Of a stretch of 53,322 nucleotides of DNA, positions 1 to 7,586 are shown one piece after another (within the stretch, counting starts at the first letter, position 1; the number at the start of each line of letters is the position of its first letter). The position numbers and the translations under genes are program-made. Below the pieces are notes generated by a model. It ran no database searches and was not told where the DNA came from. It saw only the letters and a program-made list of their open reading frames with translations. The stretch comes from Candidatus Lustribacter telmatis (GTDB lineage Bacteria; Vulcanimicrobiota; Vulcanimicrobiia; Vulcanimicrobiales; Vulcanimicrobiaceae). The stretch is taken from contig PLRU01000019.1 of assembly GCA_003164045.1 (NCBI GenBank), positions 1 to 53,322 on the forward strand, written 5' to 3'.

Positions 1-495
1 GGCGGCATCGCGATGCTGCGCTCGATCGCCGACGCGTTCGCCCACGAGGGCAATGGTGATTTCCTCGATGAGGCGTTCGATCTCAAGGAGTTCGACCCGT
101 CGGAGCCGTTGGCAATCGGACACGGGCGCCTGCGCTTCGCACCGACCACGCACTTCATCACCTCGTTCGCGATGCGCTACGAACGCAACGGGACGAGCAT
201 CACCTACTCGGCCGACACCGCGCCCGATCCGCGGGTGGTGGAACTGGCCCGCGGCACCGATTTGTTTTTGTGCGAAGCCACGCTGCTGGCGGATGAAAAA
301 GAGCACGGTGGCATTCGCGGCCATTCCTCATCGCGAGAAGCCGCGCAAATGGCCTCCGACGCCGGCGTAAAACGCCTGGTCCTCACGCACTACACGCAAG
401 ACGCCACCTCGCACGACCTCGAAGATGGCGCCCGCACGATCTACAAAGGCGAGATCAGCGTCGCCGACGACCACACCATCCTCACCGTAGGCTGA
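1..495 (+). CDS. MBL-fold metallo-hydrolase (RNase Z-like), 5' end outside window
   Basis: The frame is open to the left window edge, so only the C-terminal part (about 164 residues) is seen. It resembles the end of RNase Z-type beta-lactamase-fold hydrolases: a YSADTAPDP segment followed by an LFLCEAT strand corresponds to the metal-bridging Asp region, and the GHSSSREAA helix followed by LVLTHYTQ carries the last metal-binding His. The first HxHxDH motif must lie upstream of the window. Substrate is unknown; tRNA 3' processing is not implied because many such proteins are generic hydrolases. It ends convergently with pyrE, separated by a palindrome-rich gap. Confidence 0.8.
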   Translation, partial: GGIAMLRSIADAFAHEGNGDFLDEAFDLKEFDPSEPLAIGHGRLRFAPTTHFITSFAMRYERNGTSITYSADTAPDPRVVELARGTDLFLCEATLLADEKEHGGIRGHSSSREAAQMASDAGVKRLVLTHYTQDATSHDLEDGARTIYKGEISVADDHTILTVG

Positions 496-505
496 GTCTG
501 CGGCT

Positions 506-578
506 CGGTTCCCAGGAAATACTCCGCGTAGAAAACCGTGGGGAACCGAACGCGAAGCATTCGCTTGAAGCGAATGCT
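506..578. repeat. Two inverted repeats between convergent genes
   Basis: Arms CGGTTCCC (506-513) and GGGAACCG (541-548) pair across 27 bases. Next to them, 556-578 is a perfect 23-base palindrome with arms AGCATTCGC and GCGAATGCT around TTGAA, ending one base before the pyrE stop codon. Neither has a T-run, so they are not classical intrinsic terminators; a bidirectional transcription end or a REP-like dispersed repeat are both possible. Confidence 0.5.
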
Positions 579-1124
579 CTAGTTGTCGGTTTTCGCTTCT
601 CCGCGGGGGAGCGAGAACTGGATGAGCGAGTTGATCGGGGCGAGGCCGCGCGAGACGATCGCGTAGAGCGTGACCTTGAGGTTGAGTTCTTCGAGGCGCG
701 CGCGGGCGGCGAGGACCTCGCGTCCGCTGGTGACGACGTCCTCGAGCAAGAGCACGTGCTGTCCGCCTTCGAACGGACCCTCGACGTACTCGTCGGCAAA
801 GGCGCCGTACTGCTTGGGTTTCTTGCGCACCACGATCATCGGAATGCCGGTCATCTGCGAGACGGCGGTCGCGATGATCACGCCGCCGAGTTCCGTGCCG
901 CCGATCAGATCGGGGCTGATCTCCGAGACGATCGGGGCGAACAGGCGCGCGATGCGGCGCAGCACGTGCGGGTCGGCGAAGAGCCGGAACTTATCGATGT
1001 AGTAGTCGCTGCGCGCGCCGCCCGAGAGCAGATATTCGCCGCGCGTGATCGCACGTTCGACGATGATCTTGTGGAGCCAGCGCAATTCCGGGATGCGCGC
1101 AATCGGCGAGTTCTCGTCGGGCAT
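579..1124 (-). CDS. pyrE: Orotate phosphoribosyltransferase
   Basis: Catalyses orotate + PRPP to OMP in de novo pyrimidine synthesis, cytosolic. The 181-residue protein has the type I PRTase fold signature: the PRPP-binding loop VLLLEDVVTSG at about residues 124-134, the VRKKPKQYG loop near 100-108 (catalytic Lys of the flexible loop) and a GGTELGG segment near 76-82. Length is on the short side for bacterial PyrE but covers the whole domain. The ATG lies 4 nt after the stop of the upstream peptide-binding protein gene, so the two are probably cotranscribed. No other pyr gene is nearby. Confidence 0.9.
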   Translation of the reverse strand: MPDENSPIARIPELRWLHKIIVERAITRGEYLLSGGARSDYYIDKFRLFADPHVLRRIARLFAPIVSEISPDLIGGTELGGVIIATAVSQMTGIPMIVVRKKPKQYGAFADEYVEGPFEGGQHVLLLEDVVTSGREVLAARARLEELNLKVTLYAIVSRGLAPINSLIQFSLPRGEAKTDN

Positions 1125-1128
1125 CGGC

Positions 1129-2745
1129 TTACAACTCCCAGAGAAAGGCGTTCCAAGCTTCGTTCATCGGATTCGGAGCGAAGTTCTTGAACGCCGGATT
1201 GATCGGTTGCAGAAACCGAAAGTAGAACAAGTCGATGTCGGGTACGTCGTGAGCGAGCAGTTTCTGAATCCCCGAATAGGCTTTCTTGCGCGTTTCCTCG
1301 TCGTACGAACCCAGGGCCTGGCGCTGCAGCCGTTGCATCTCCGGCGAACAGTAGCGCGTGTAGTTCGAACCGGCCGGCGGAAACTGATCGCAGCCGTAGA
1401 GCGAATAATCGTCCGGATCGTATCCGGCGGTCCACCCGGAGATATTCAAATCGTATTTCGCGTTGGTCAAAATCCCGCCTTGTCCAAACGTGGCGAACAT
1501 CAGGTTGGCGGGATAACTTTTGAGGGGTGCGTCGATCCCGATGCCTTTGAGCTCGGCCTGCACTTGGACGGCGATCGCGCGGCGGGTCGCATTTTCAACG
1601 TTGTAGGACACCTGAAGCGACAGCTGCTTCCCATTCTTCTGTGCGCTGCCGTCGGCGCCGAAGGTGTAGCCTGCGGCGCGCAGGAGCGCCTTGGCCTTCT
1701 GCGGGTCGACGGAATACGTCTGGACGTTGGGTTCGTAGAACGGCGAGAAGTTGGGCTGGTCGGCGGTGGCGACCACCGCGGTGCCGCCGGTGAGGCGGTC
1801 GACCAGTAGCTTTTTGTCGACCGTATAGGCGATTGCTTGGCGGACCCGCACATCGTGCAGCGCCGGCCGCGACGTGTTCATGTACATCCGGTACGTTGAC
1901 GGTGCGGCATCGTAGAGGAGCTTGATCGTGCCGGCCGCATCGAGCGGGCGCAGCTCGTTGACCGTCTCGGGCGAGGCTTCGAAGATCCAGTCGATCTCGT
2001 GCGTGCGCAGCAAGTTGATCGACGTGTTTTCATCGGGAACATCGCGCACGATGATGCGCCGCAGTTTGGGCTTGCCGCGGAAGTAGTCGTCGTTGGCAAC
2101 CAGCTCGACGCGGTCGCCGTGGAGCCACTTCACGACTCTGAACGGACCGGTGCCGATGGGCATGTTGTTGAACGGCACGTGGTTGAGGTCGTGATACGCG
2201 GCCAGCAGGTGCGCCGGCAGAATGCAGTACGCGCTGTCGCTTTCGGCAAACACGGTGCCGACGAACGGAGCGAACTTCGCTTTGAGGTGGAACACGACCG
2301 TCAGCGGGTTCGGCGTGTCGACCGACGCAACGCGTTCGTAGCCGTTGCGGCTGTTCACGTTGTTGTTGTCGTTCATGATCGCTTGCCAGGTAAACTTCAC
2401 GTCGCGGCTGGTGAACGGCGCGCCGTCTTGCCAGCGCACGCCCGGGCGAAGATGATACGTAATGGCCGTGCCGCTGGCGCTGATGCCGCCGTTGGCAAGC
2501 GTCGGAATCGCAGCGGCCAGCATCGGCAGCAAATGTTTGCCCGATGCGTCGACCGAGATCAGCAGGTCGAACGAGAGGCGGTTGATCATCCCTTCGGTCG
2601 TGTTCGCCGAGAGGATCGGGTTGAGCGTGTTGGGCGAGCGTTGCGTTGCAATGCGCAACGTCCCCGCGTCCGTCGAGGCGGCTGTGTCACCGACTCGCGT
2701 ACACGCGGCGAGCGCGATGGCGAAGAGCAGCGCGCCGAAGCGCAG
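1129..2745 (-). CDS. Peptide/nickel ABC transporter substrate-binding lipoprotein (family 5)
   Basis: Member of the DppA/OppA-type extracellular solute-binding family 5: N-terminal TLRIATQRSPNTLNP, the central GTGPFRVVKW and the MNTSRPALHDVRVRQAIAY block are characteristic. An in-frame hydrophobic segment ending in the lipobox LAAC lies upstream of the first ATG/GTG/TTG-type start (TTG at 2658), so the mature protein should be a lipid-anchored binding protein of about 520 residues. No ATG, GTG or TTG precedes that signal in frame; CTG at 2745 or ATC at 2748 are the only plausible starts. It lies 5 nt after the PHP gene stop. No permease or ATPase genes adjoin it. Confidence 0.8.
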   Translation of the reverse strand: MRFGALLFAIALAACTRVGDTAASTDAGTLRIATQRSPNTLNPILSANTTEGMINRLSFDLLISVDASGKHLLPMLAAAIPTLANGGISASGTAITYHLRPGVRWQDGAPFTSRDVKFTWQAIMNDNNNVNSRNGYERVASVDTPNPLTVVFHLKAKFAPFVGTVFAESDSAYCILPAHLLAAYHDLNHVPFNNMPIGTGPFRVVKWLHGDRVELVANDDYFRGKPKLRRIIVRDVPDENTSINLLRTHEIDWIFEASPETVNELRPLDAAGTIKLLYDAAPSTYRMYMNTSRPALHDVRVRQAIAYTVDKKLLVDRLTGGTAVVATADQPNFSPFYEPNVQTYSVDPQKAKALLRAAGYTFGADGSAQKNGKQLSLQVSYNVENATRRAIAVQVQAELKGIGIDAPLKSYPANLMFATFGQGGILTNAKYDLNISGWTAGYDPDDYSLYGCDQFPPAGSNYTRYCSPEMQRLQRQALGSYDEETRKKAYSGIQKLLAHDVPDIDLFYFRFLQPINPAFKNFAPNPMNEAWNAFLWEL

Positions 2746-2750
2746 GATCG

Positions 2751-4571
2751 TTAGCGTCGCTTCGGCGCCGGTTTTTTGGCCGAGGATTTTTTCACCGGGG
2801 CCTTTGGTTTAGCTGCTTTTTTGGGCGCGGCTTTCTTCACCGGCGCGGCTTTTTTCGGCGGCGCGGCTTTCTTGGGCGGAGCCTTCTTCGCAGGCGCTTT
2901 TTTGGGCGGCGCTTTCTTAGCCGGCGCGGCCTTCTTCGCGGGAGCGGCCTTCTTCGCAGGCGCCTTTTTCACGGCTGCTTTTTTGACCGGCGCCGCTTTT
3001 TTGGGCGGCGCCTTCTTGGCCGGAGCGGGCGCGGCTTTTTTGGCCGGAACGGCGGCGGCTTTTTTGGCCGGGGCAGGTTTGGCCGGAGCCGGTTTGGGGG
3101 TGGCTTTCACCGGTGCAGCCTTGACCGCCGCGGCAGCCTTGGCCGGCGCCGGTTTGGCCGGTGCGGCCACCTTGACGGCGGGAGCGGGCTTTACTTCAGC
3201 GGTCGTTTTCGGCGGCTTCGCTGCGGGGGAGTCGGCCTTGGCAGGCTCCGCCTTCGCTGCGGGCTCGGGCTTCGGCGCTGGAGCAGCCTTGGGCGCGGCG
3301 GACTTTGGTGCCGCTTTGGGCGCGGCGGGCGCGGCGGGCTCGGCGGGCTCGGCCGGTGGTTCGAAGGGCGTCTCGTCGGCGGCGCGTTCGGGCGCGCTCT
3401 CCTTGGGACGGGCCGACGACGCAGCCGGCCGGGCTTTGCGGACGGGCTTCGCGGCCGCCGGGGCGGCTTCGACCGGGACGTGTGCGGGCGCGGGCGCGGG
3501 CGGCGGTTCGGGCGGCGGTGGTGCCGGTTCCGGCTCGGGTGGCTTCACGTACCGCAGGGCGACGCGCGCGAGGCGGCCTCCGATCGGGAAAACGATTTCG
3601 TTGATCTCGAGCTCGTCGAGCACGCCGAGAACGGTCTCAAAAGCACCGGCCTGGTCGCGCGGGCTGTGGGCGTCGGAGCCGATCGCGATCCCGATGCCGC
3701 GCTCCTTGGCCTTGCGCAACAGCCGCCGGTTGGCGTCGATATAGCGCTGCTTTTCTTCGTCGGTGTGGTCGCGGTACAGGAAGCGGGTGTTGAACTCCAC
3801 CGCCATCCCCTGTTTTTCCACGATGTCGAGCATCTTGTCTTCGTAGCCCTCAAGCGTCGCTTGGTCGGGCCAATGGCCGAAATTCGCCGGCACGTAGAAG
3901 TGGCCGACGATGTTGCCGGGCAGCCGCTCGAGCGCGTCGAGCAGCACGCCCATGTAGAGCTCCCACGTTTTTTCGGTGCCGACGTGGTCGTAGAGCGAGA
4001 GAAATTCCGGGTTATCGAAGGGCCAATTCCAGTTGGGCCCATGCACGGGATGATCGATCGGGATGAAGTGGACCGAGCGGATGAGGCCGTCCGGGCGCAT
4101 GGCCTCGACGATGTTCTGCGCATCGGGCCGGGCACGGGGGTCGTTATCGACCTCGGCCCCGATCGAGTAGCGCATGCCGCGGCGCAGGCCTTCAGAAACA
4201 ACTTGAGCGTGCCCGACATCGACGTTCGCGGTCTCCGCGGCGCCGTAGAGGTCGCCGGCCTGCGCCAGTTTGAGGGCGCGGCGAACCAAGTTCACCGAGG
4301 CCGGATCTTCAAACGTGAGCGAGTTCATGTGGTCGGTGACCATCATGAAGCGCGGAAATCCGCGGCGGCAAGCGTGGTAGAACCACAGGAACAGCATGCG
4401 TGCTGTCAGGGGAAGGGGACGCTCCTCGGTGTACGGCTTGTGTTCGCCCTTGGCGTGGCCGTGGATATCCGGGATGGCGTTCACGCGCGGATCGCGCTCG
4501 GTGTGCACGAAACCGGCGTTCTTTCTGAGAATTCGCGGGGACGCCCTCCCCCGGCCAGCAGGCAAGGACAA
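2751..4571 (-). CDS. PHP-domain phosphoesterase with long Ala/Lys/Pro-rich histone-H1-like tail
   Basis: Residues about 30-340 form a complete histidinol-phosphatase-type PHP domain: HGH (37-39), VTDH (78-81), GAEVD (139-142), SVH (166-168), GHF (223-225) and GSDAH (298-302) supply the metal ligands. Residues 343-606 are low-complexity, first Pro/Glu/Ala-rich, then strongly basic with many PAKK/PPKK-type repeats, like histone H1 or bacterial H1-like proteins; this suggests nucleic-acid or polyanion binding. The longest frame starts at TTG 4571, which sits in the T-run of a terminator; GTG 4508 or GTG 4484 is a likelier start because the first metal motif begins at residue 37. First gene of the PHP-binding protein-pyrE block. 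Substrate unknown. Confidence 0.8.
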   Translation of the reverse strand: MSLPAGRGRASPRILRKNAGFVHTERDPRVNAIPDIHGHAKGEHKPYTEERPLPLTARMLFLWFYHACRRGFPRFMMVTDHMNSLTFEDPASVNLVRRALKLAQAGDLYGAAETANVDVGHAQVVSEGLRRGMRYSIGAEVDNDPRARPDAQNIVEAMRPDGLIRSVHFIPIDHPVHGPNWNWPFDNPEFLSLYDHVGTEKTWELYMGVLLDALERLPGNIVGHFYVPANFGHWPDQATLEGYEDKMLDIVEKQGMAVEFNTRFLYRDHTDEEKQRYIDANRRLLRKAKERGIGIAIGSDAHSPRDQAGAFETVLGVLDELEINEIVFPIGGRLARVALRYVKPPEPEPAPPPPEPPPAPAPAHVPVEAAPAAAKPVRKARPAASSARPKESAPERAADETPFEPPAEPAEPAAPAAPKAAPKSAAPKAAPAPKPEPAAKAEPAKADSPAAKPPKTTAEVKPAPAVKVAAPAKPAPAKAAAAVKAAPVKATPKPAPAKPAPAKKAAAVPAKKAAPAPAKKAPPKKAAPVKKAAVKKAPAKKAAPAKKAAPAKKAPPKKAPAKKAPPKKAAPPKKAAPVKKAAPKKAAKPKAPVKKSSAKKPAPKRR

Positions 4572-4596
4572 AAAAAACCGGCTGACGATCAGCCGG
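4570..4596 (-). terminator. Intrinsic terminator in front of the PHP gene
   Basis: Read leftward, CCGGCTGA (4596-4589), a 3-base loop and TCAGCCGG (4585-4578) form a perfect 8-bp stem followed directly by eight T (4577-4570). This is a textbook intrinsic terminator. It sits just ahead of the PHP coding region, which suits either the end of a small RNA or an attenuator. Confidence 0.85.
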
Positions 4597-4720
4597 CGGA
4601 CAAGGGTTTGTCTCTAGGGAGAGGCTCGGACTAGGTCCGAGCACCTCCAGTCATCGTTGTTAAACCAGGTTTGGAACAGTCACTAGTAACGATAACCACC
4701 TCCTCTTGCCCGCCTGTTAT
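4597..4720 (-). ncRNA. Putative structured leader or small RNA (family not recognised)
   Basis: Upstream of the terminator on the minus strand, 4648-4618 folds as a long hairpin: GGAG(GT)GCTCGGAC, loop CTA, GTCCGAGC(CT)CTCC. A small GACAA/TTGTC hairpin (around 4613-4600) follows, then the terminator. A GAGGAGG purine stretch near 4711-4705 lies further upstream and may be a ribosome-binding site of a leader peptide. I could not match it to a riboswitch or known ncRNA family. The limits given are approximate; no promoter was identified. Confidence 0.4.
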
Positions 4721-4853
4721 CCTTCGCTACATCTGTTGTCTGAAGGGGCCGCGGACGTAATGTGCTGGCGATATTTGCGAACGCTTCTCGACGTCCTCCC
4801 GCCGCGCGGCCGGCGCTGAAGGTGACAGACCGCCGAATGTTCGAGGAGACGGC

Positions 4854-5771
4854 ATGGAAAAAATTGTTCCCCTCGCGAGCGCGCCCGTGAAGGGGCCGCT
4901 CGGCGTCGCCCATCTTCCGCGCTTGTGGCTCAAGTGCGTCCTGGCTGCCGCCGGCGCTGCTCCCGAGGCGTATCACACCGGCAGCGATATGGGCTCGAAC
5001 AAAACCGTCATCGAAGGTCTGGGACTCGATCCCGGCGCGACGCTGGCGTACCTCGCTACCGGCCCGTCCTACATACAGTTCGAGGCCTGGGTGCGTGAAC
5101 ACGCGAGTAAGCTCGACGCCGCCTCGATCGCCGCGGTGAACGCCGCTATCGACGCGCAGCAAAAGCCGGCCGACAACGCCGCCAAAGCGCGCGCGTTCGT
5201 AGGTCTGCGCGATGAGAACGAACGCGGCTCGTCGCTGCTCAACGCGCTCGACGATTGGGAGACCGTGCACGCCGACGTGAAGGCGCGCCGCGGCATGAAG
5301 ATCCAGCCGATCGTGCCGGCGGTGAGTTCGCAGAGTACCGGACCGCTAGGCTTGATGCACTTGCCGCGTTTTTGGATGAAAGCGACGCTCGATGCAACCG
5401 GCGCGCTGTACGACACCTGGAACTCGGGCCACAAGAGCGGCTTCGATGTGTGGTTTTGCGAAACGATCGGCATCGATCTCGACGCGGCCAAGGCCCACAT
5501 CGAAACCGAATTGCCGACGTATTTGGAATTCGAAGCGTGGGTCGCATCACACGCAACGCACGTTTCCCCCGCCGAGATCGCCGCGCACAACGTTGCAATG
5601 CGCGCGCGACAGAAACCGGCCGAGCCGGCCGCGCGCGAGCGAGCGCTCCTGGGCATCACTGACCGGCCGGATTATCAGCCGTCGATCGAGCTCAACGATT
5701 TGGTCGATTGGCACACGATCCACCAGCAAGCATTCTCATCAAACGCTCCTCAAATCGCCAGCAAAACGTAA
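4854..5771 (+). CDS. Tandem DUF5069-like protein
   Basis: A 305-residue soluble protein made of two similar halves of about 145 residues. Each begins with a GPLG(V/L)xHLPRxWxK motif (residues about 14-27 and 161-174), continues with a glycine/acid stretch, an FEAWV motif near the middle and a QQKPA/RQKPA helix, and ends in a (L)NDLVDWxTxH or (L)NALDDWETVH segment. This pattern recalls DUF5069, whose function is unknown. ATG 4854 has a GAGGAG ribosome-binding site 7-8 nt upstream. No signal peptide. Internal duplication is the main notable feature; function cannot be stated. Confidence 0.75.
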   Translation: MEKIVPLASAPVKGPLGVAHLPRLWLKCVLAAAGAAPEAYHTGSDMGSNKTVIEGLGLDPGATLAYLATGPSYIQFEAWVREHASKLDAASIAAVNAAIDAQQKPADNAAKARAFVGLRDENERGSSLLNALDDWETVHADVKARRGMKIQPIVPAVSSQSTGPLGLMHLPRFWMKATLDATGALYDTWNSGHKSGFDVWFCETIGIDLDAAKAHIETELPTYLEFEAWVASHATHVSPAEIAAHNVAMRARQKPAEPAARERALLGITDRPDYQPSIELNDLVDWHTIHQQAFSSNAPQIASKT

Positions 5772-5806
5772 ACCGTCAGGACTAGCCTGTGAGTGGAGGT
5801 TCTCTC

Positions 5807-6127
5807 ATGAACAAACTCACCACCGGCATCACTGCCCTCGCACTGAGCGCAGCCTTTAGTTTCGCAGCGATCGCACCGGCGAGCGCGGATCAAGCTGCGG
5901 CCACGCGCAACGAAATCATCGGCGGCATAGCGCTCGTCGCCGGCATCGCGACCGCGATTAACGTGTCGAACAAGAACGCGGAAGCGAACGCCGAGTTCGG
6001 CAATCAGACATACTACACGCCCGCCGGCCGCCAGAACTATTCGAACGATGACAACGGCTACCGCAACCGTGAAAACCAGAACGATAACCGCGACAACGAG
6101 CGCCGCTGGACGGAAGACCACCGCTAA
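5807..6127 (+). CDS. Small secreted Asn/Arg/Asp-rich protein
   Basis: ATG 5807 has GGAGG 8 nt upstream and starts a 106-residue protein with a Sec signal peptide (MNKLTTG then a hydrophobic run ending ASA, about residue 27). A short Gly/Ala/Ile-rich segment (IIGGIALVAGIATAINV) could be a membrane or glycine-zipper-like helix, followed by a hydrophilic tail dominated by Asn, Arg, Asp, Gln and Tyr. No family recognised. A strong terminator follows the stop immediately, so it is probably expressed as a single gene. Confidence 0.75.
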   Translation: MNKLTTGITALALSAAFSFAAIAPASADQAAATRNEIIGGIALVAGIATAINVSNKNAEANAEFGNQTYYTPAGRQNYSNDDNGYRNRENQNDNRDNERRWTEDHR

Positions 6128-6132
6128 GAGAA

Positions 6133-6163
6133 AACGCCCCCGGATTCGGGGGCGTTTTTTTTT
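6133..6163 (+). terminator. Intrinsic terminator
   Basis: AACGCCCCCG (6133-6142), loop GATT, CGGGGGCGTT (6147-6156) form a 10-bp GC-rich stem followed by T to 6163. Four A precede the stem, so it may also act weakly for the leftward alkyltransferase gene that ends at 6179. Confidence 0.95.
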
Positions 6164-6178
6164 GATAGCGTCTAGCGG

Positions 6179-6913
6179 CTAGCGTTTGTAGCTGTGGCAG
6201 CCTTCGAGTTCGAGGATGCGGGCCTTCACGTCGATGCCGTATTCGTAGTTGTGCAGGCGTCCTTCGCAGTCGACGACGCGATGGCACGGATACAGTAGCG
6301 GCACGGGATTGCGCGCCATGACGCCGCCGACGGCGCGGGCCGCGTTGGGCTGACCGATCGCCGCGGCAACCCAGCCGTAGCTGCGCACTTCGCCGGCGGG
6401 AATCTTCGCGGTTGCGCGCAGCGTGGCTTGTTCGAACGGCGTGAGGGCGCTGATGTCGACGCGTTCGAAGTTGGTGACGTGCGTGTTGAAGAACGCGCTC
6501 AGGGTGTCGCTGACCCAGCCCGGTGCAGTCGACGGTATGACGCTGCGGCCGAGGCGCGCCTTGATGCGCTGGAAGGCGGCTTCGTCGCCTTCGTTGCGAT
6601 CGAGCGCGACGTAGGTGATCCCGCTTTCACGGAACGCGACGAACAGCAATCCGAGCGGTGAATGCATCTTGGCGACGCTATCCGGCAACGTCGCCTTTAC
6701 GGCGGTGCGGATGTGGTCGATGATTTTCGGCACGAGCGTTGCCGAGGGTTCCGGCGGGGGCAAGCACGTCAGGCAGTATGCGATACCTTCGTACTGTTCG
6801 TAGAGCTCCTGGCATGGCGGGCATTCGCGCAGATGTTTGATAACTTGCGTGCGGTGGGGCTCCAGCGCATCGCGCATGTCATCCCAAAGTTTTTCGACGT
6901 CACAGCAGCGCAT
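6179..6913 (-). CDS. Anti-sigma (zinc ZAS-type) domain fused to O6-alkylguanine-DNA alkyltransferase
   Basis: A 244-residue soluble protein. Residues 1-70 look like a zinc-binding anti-sigma domain: C3/C4, then H27-x3-C31-x2-C34. Residues about 83-142 match the N-terminal domain of alkylguanine transferases and 157-238 the catalytic domain: IPAGEVRSYG (171-180), RAVGG (193-197), NP (202-203), the methyl-acceptor motif PCHRV (209-213, Cys210) and LELEG (234-238). All expected catalytic residues are present. The ATG directly follows the TAG of the ECF sigma gene (TAGATG, with AGGAGG inside the sigma 3' end), so the two are translationally coupled. There is no transmembrane segment. Inference: a cytoplasmic anti-sigma factor that senses DNA alkylation; a repair enzyme with a zinc-finger add-on is the alternative. 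Confidence 0.85.
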   Translation of the reverse strand: MRCCDVEKLWDDMRDALEPHRTQVIKHLRECPPCQELYEQYEGIAYCLTCLPPPEPSATLVPKIIDHIRTAVKATLPDSVAKMHSPLGLLFVAFRESGITYVALDRNEGDEAAFQRIKARLGRSVIPSTAPGWVSDTLSAFFNTHVTNFERVDISALTPFEQATLRATAKIPAGEVRSYGWVAAAIGQPNAARAVGGVMARNPVPLLYPCHRVVDCEGRLHNYEYGIDVKARILELEGCHSYKR

Positions 6914-7576
6914 CTAGTCTTCCTCCTCGATCGCGGAATTCTCGGACGCCACGATACGGCCGACTTGGGGGCCTAAGATCCGGCGGAGGATGCGCACGGC
7001 GCGATGGACGTGCGATTTGACGGTCCCGATCGGCTGATTGAGAATCTCGGCGATCTCCGGGTGGCTACGCCCCTCGACGAAGCGCAACGTTGCCGCCGCA
7101 CGCAAGTGCATCGGCAGTTGGAGCAACGCTTGTTCGACCAGCACCATGTCGGCGGCGCGGTCGACGATCGCTTCCGGCTGATCGGGCCCCTCCTGGGTTT
7201 CGTTGAGGAGTGCGTCGGGATCGGCCAAAGAGTCGAGCGCAACGTTGGTCGGGCGCTTGGAACGCAGCCGGTTGCGCGTGACGTTGAGCGTGATCGTGTA
7301 GAGCCACGGCTGCAGCCGCAGCTCGGCCCGCTGTTGCGGATCCATCTTGGCGAGCGCCCGATAGGCACGCACGAACGAATCCTGGACGATCTCCTCGGCG
7401 TCTTCCCGGTTGCCCGTCATGCGCAGGGCAAAGCCATAGAGACGCCGCTGGTAGTCATCGACGATTACTTCAAAGTTCTCAGGACCCGGCACGCCCTTGG
7501 TTTGGCGGGCCGGTTGCGGCATCATCGCCGGAGCGGACAATCGGTAATCCCCAAGGATTGGCGCGAGCGCACTCAT
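6914..7576 (-). CDS. ECF-type RNA polymerase sigma factor
   Basis: A 220-residue sigma factor with only regions 2 and 4. Region 2 covers about residues 35-105 (YQRRLYGFALRMTG, then DAEEIVQDSFVRAYRAL), and region 4 about 145-205 (LPMHLRAAATLRFVEG, then HPEIAEILNQPIGTVKSHV, the -35-binding helix-turn-helix). The linker between them is acidic. The frame opens with GTG 7579, but ATG 7576 has the better spacing from the TTAGGG ribosome-binding site. It is the first of a two-gene unit with the anti-sigma/alkyltransferase fusion, the usual sigma/anti-sigma arrangement. Its regulon is unknown; autoregulation is likely for this class. Confidence 0.93.
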   Translation of the reverse strand: MSALAPILGDYRLSAPAMMPQPARQTKGVPGPENFEVIVDDYQRRLYGFALRMTGNREDAEEIVQDSFVRAYRALAKMDPQQRAELRLQPWLYTITLNVTRNRLRSKRPTNVALDSLADPDALLNETQEGPDQPEAIVDRAADMVLVEQALLQLPMHLRAAATLRFVEGRSHPEIAEILNQPIGTVKSHVHRAVRILRRILGPQVGRIVASENSAIEEED

Positions 7577-7586
7577 CACGAGCCCT

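Noticed and set aside
2780..3100. CRISPR-like or tandem-repeat array
   Set aside because: The repetitive appearance comes from PAKK-type codons in the PHP tail; units vary in length and have no spacers.
2646..4634. Long plus-strand open frames (Gly/Arg/Phe-rich) opposite the PHP gene
   Set aside because: They are antisense of the Lys/Ala/Pro codons of the PHP tail; their composition has no protein-like pattern and no start signals.
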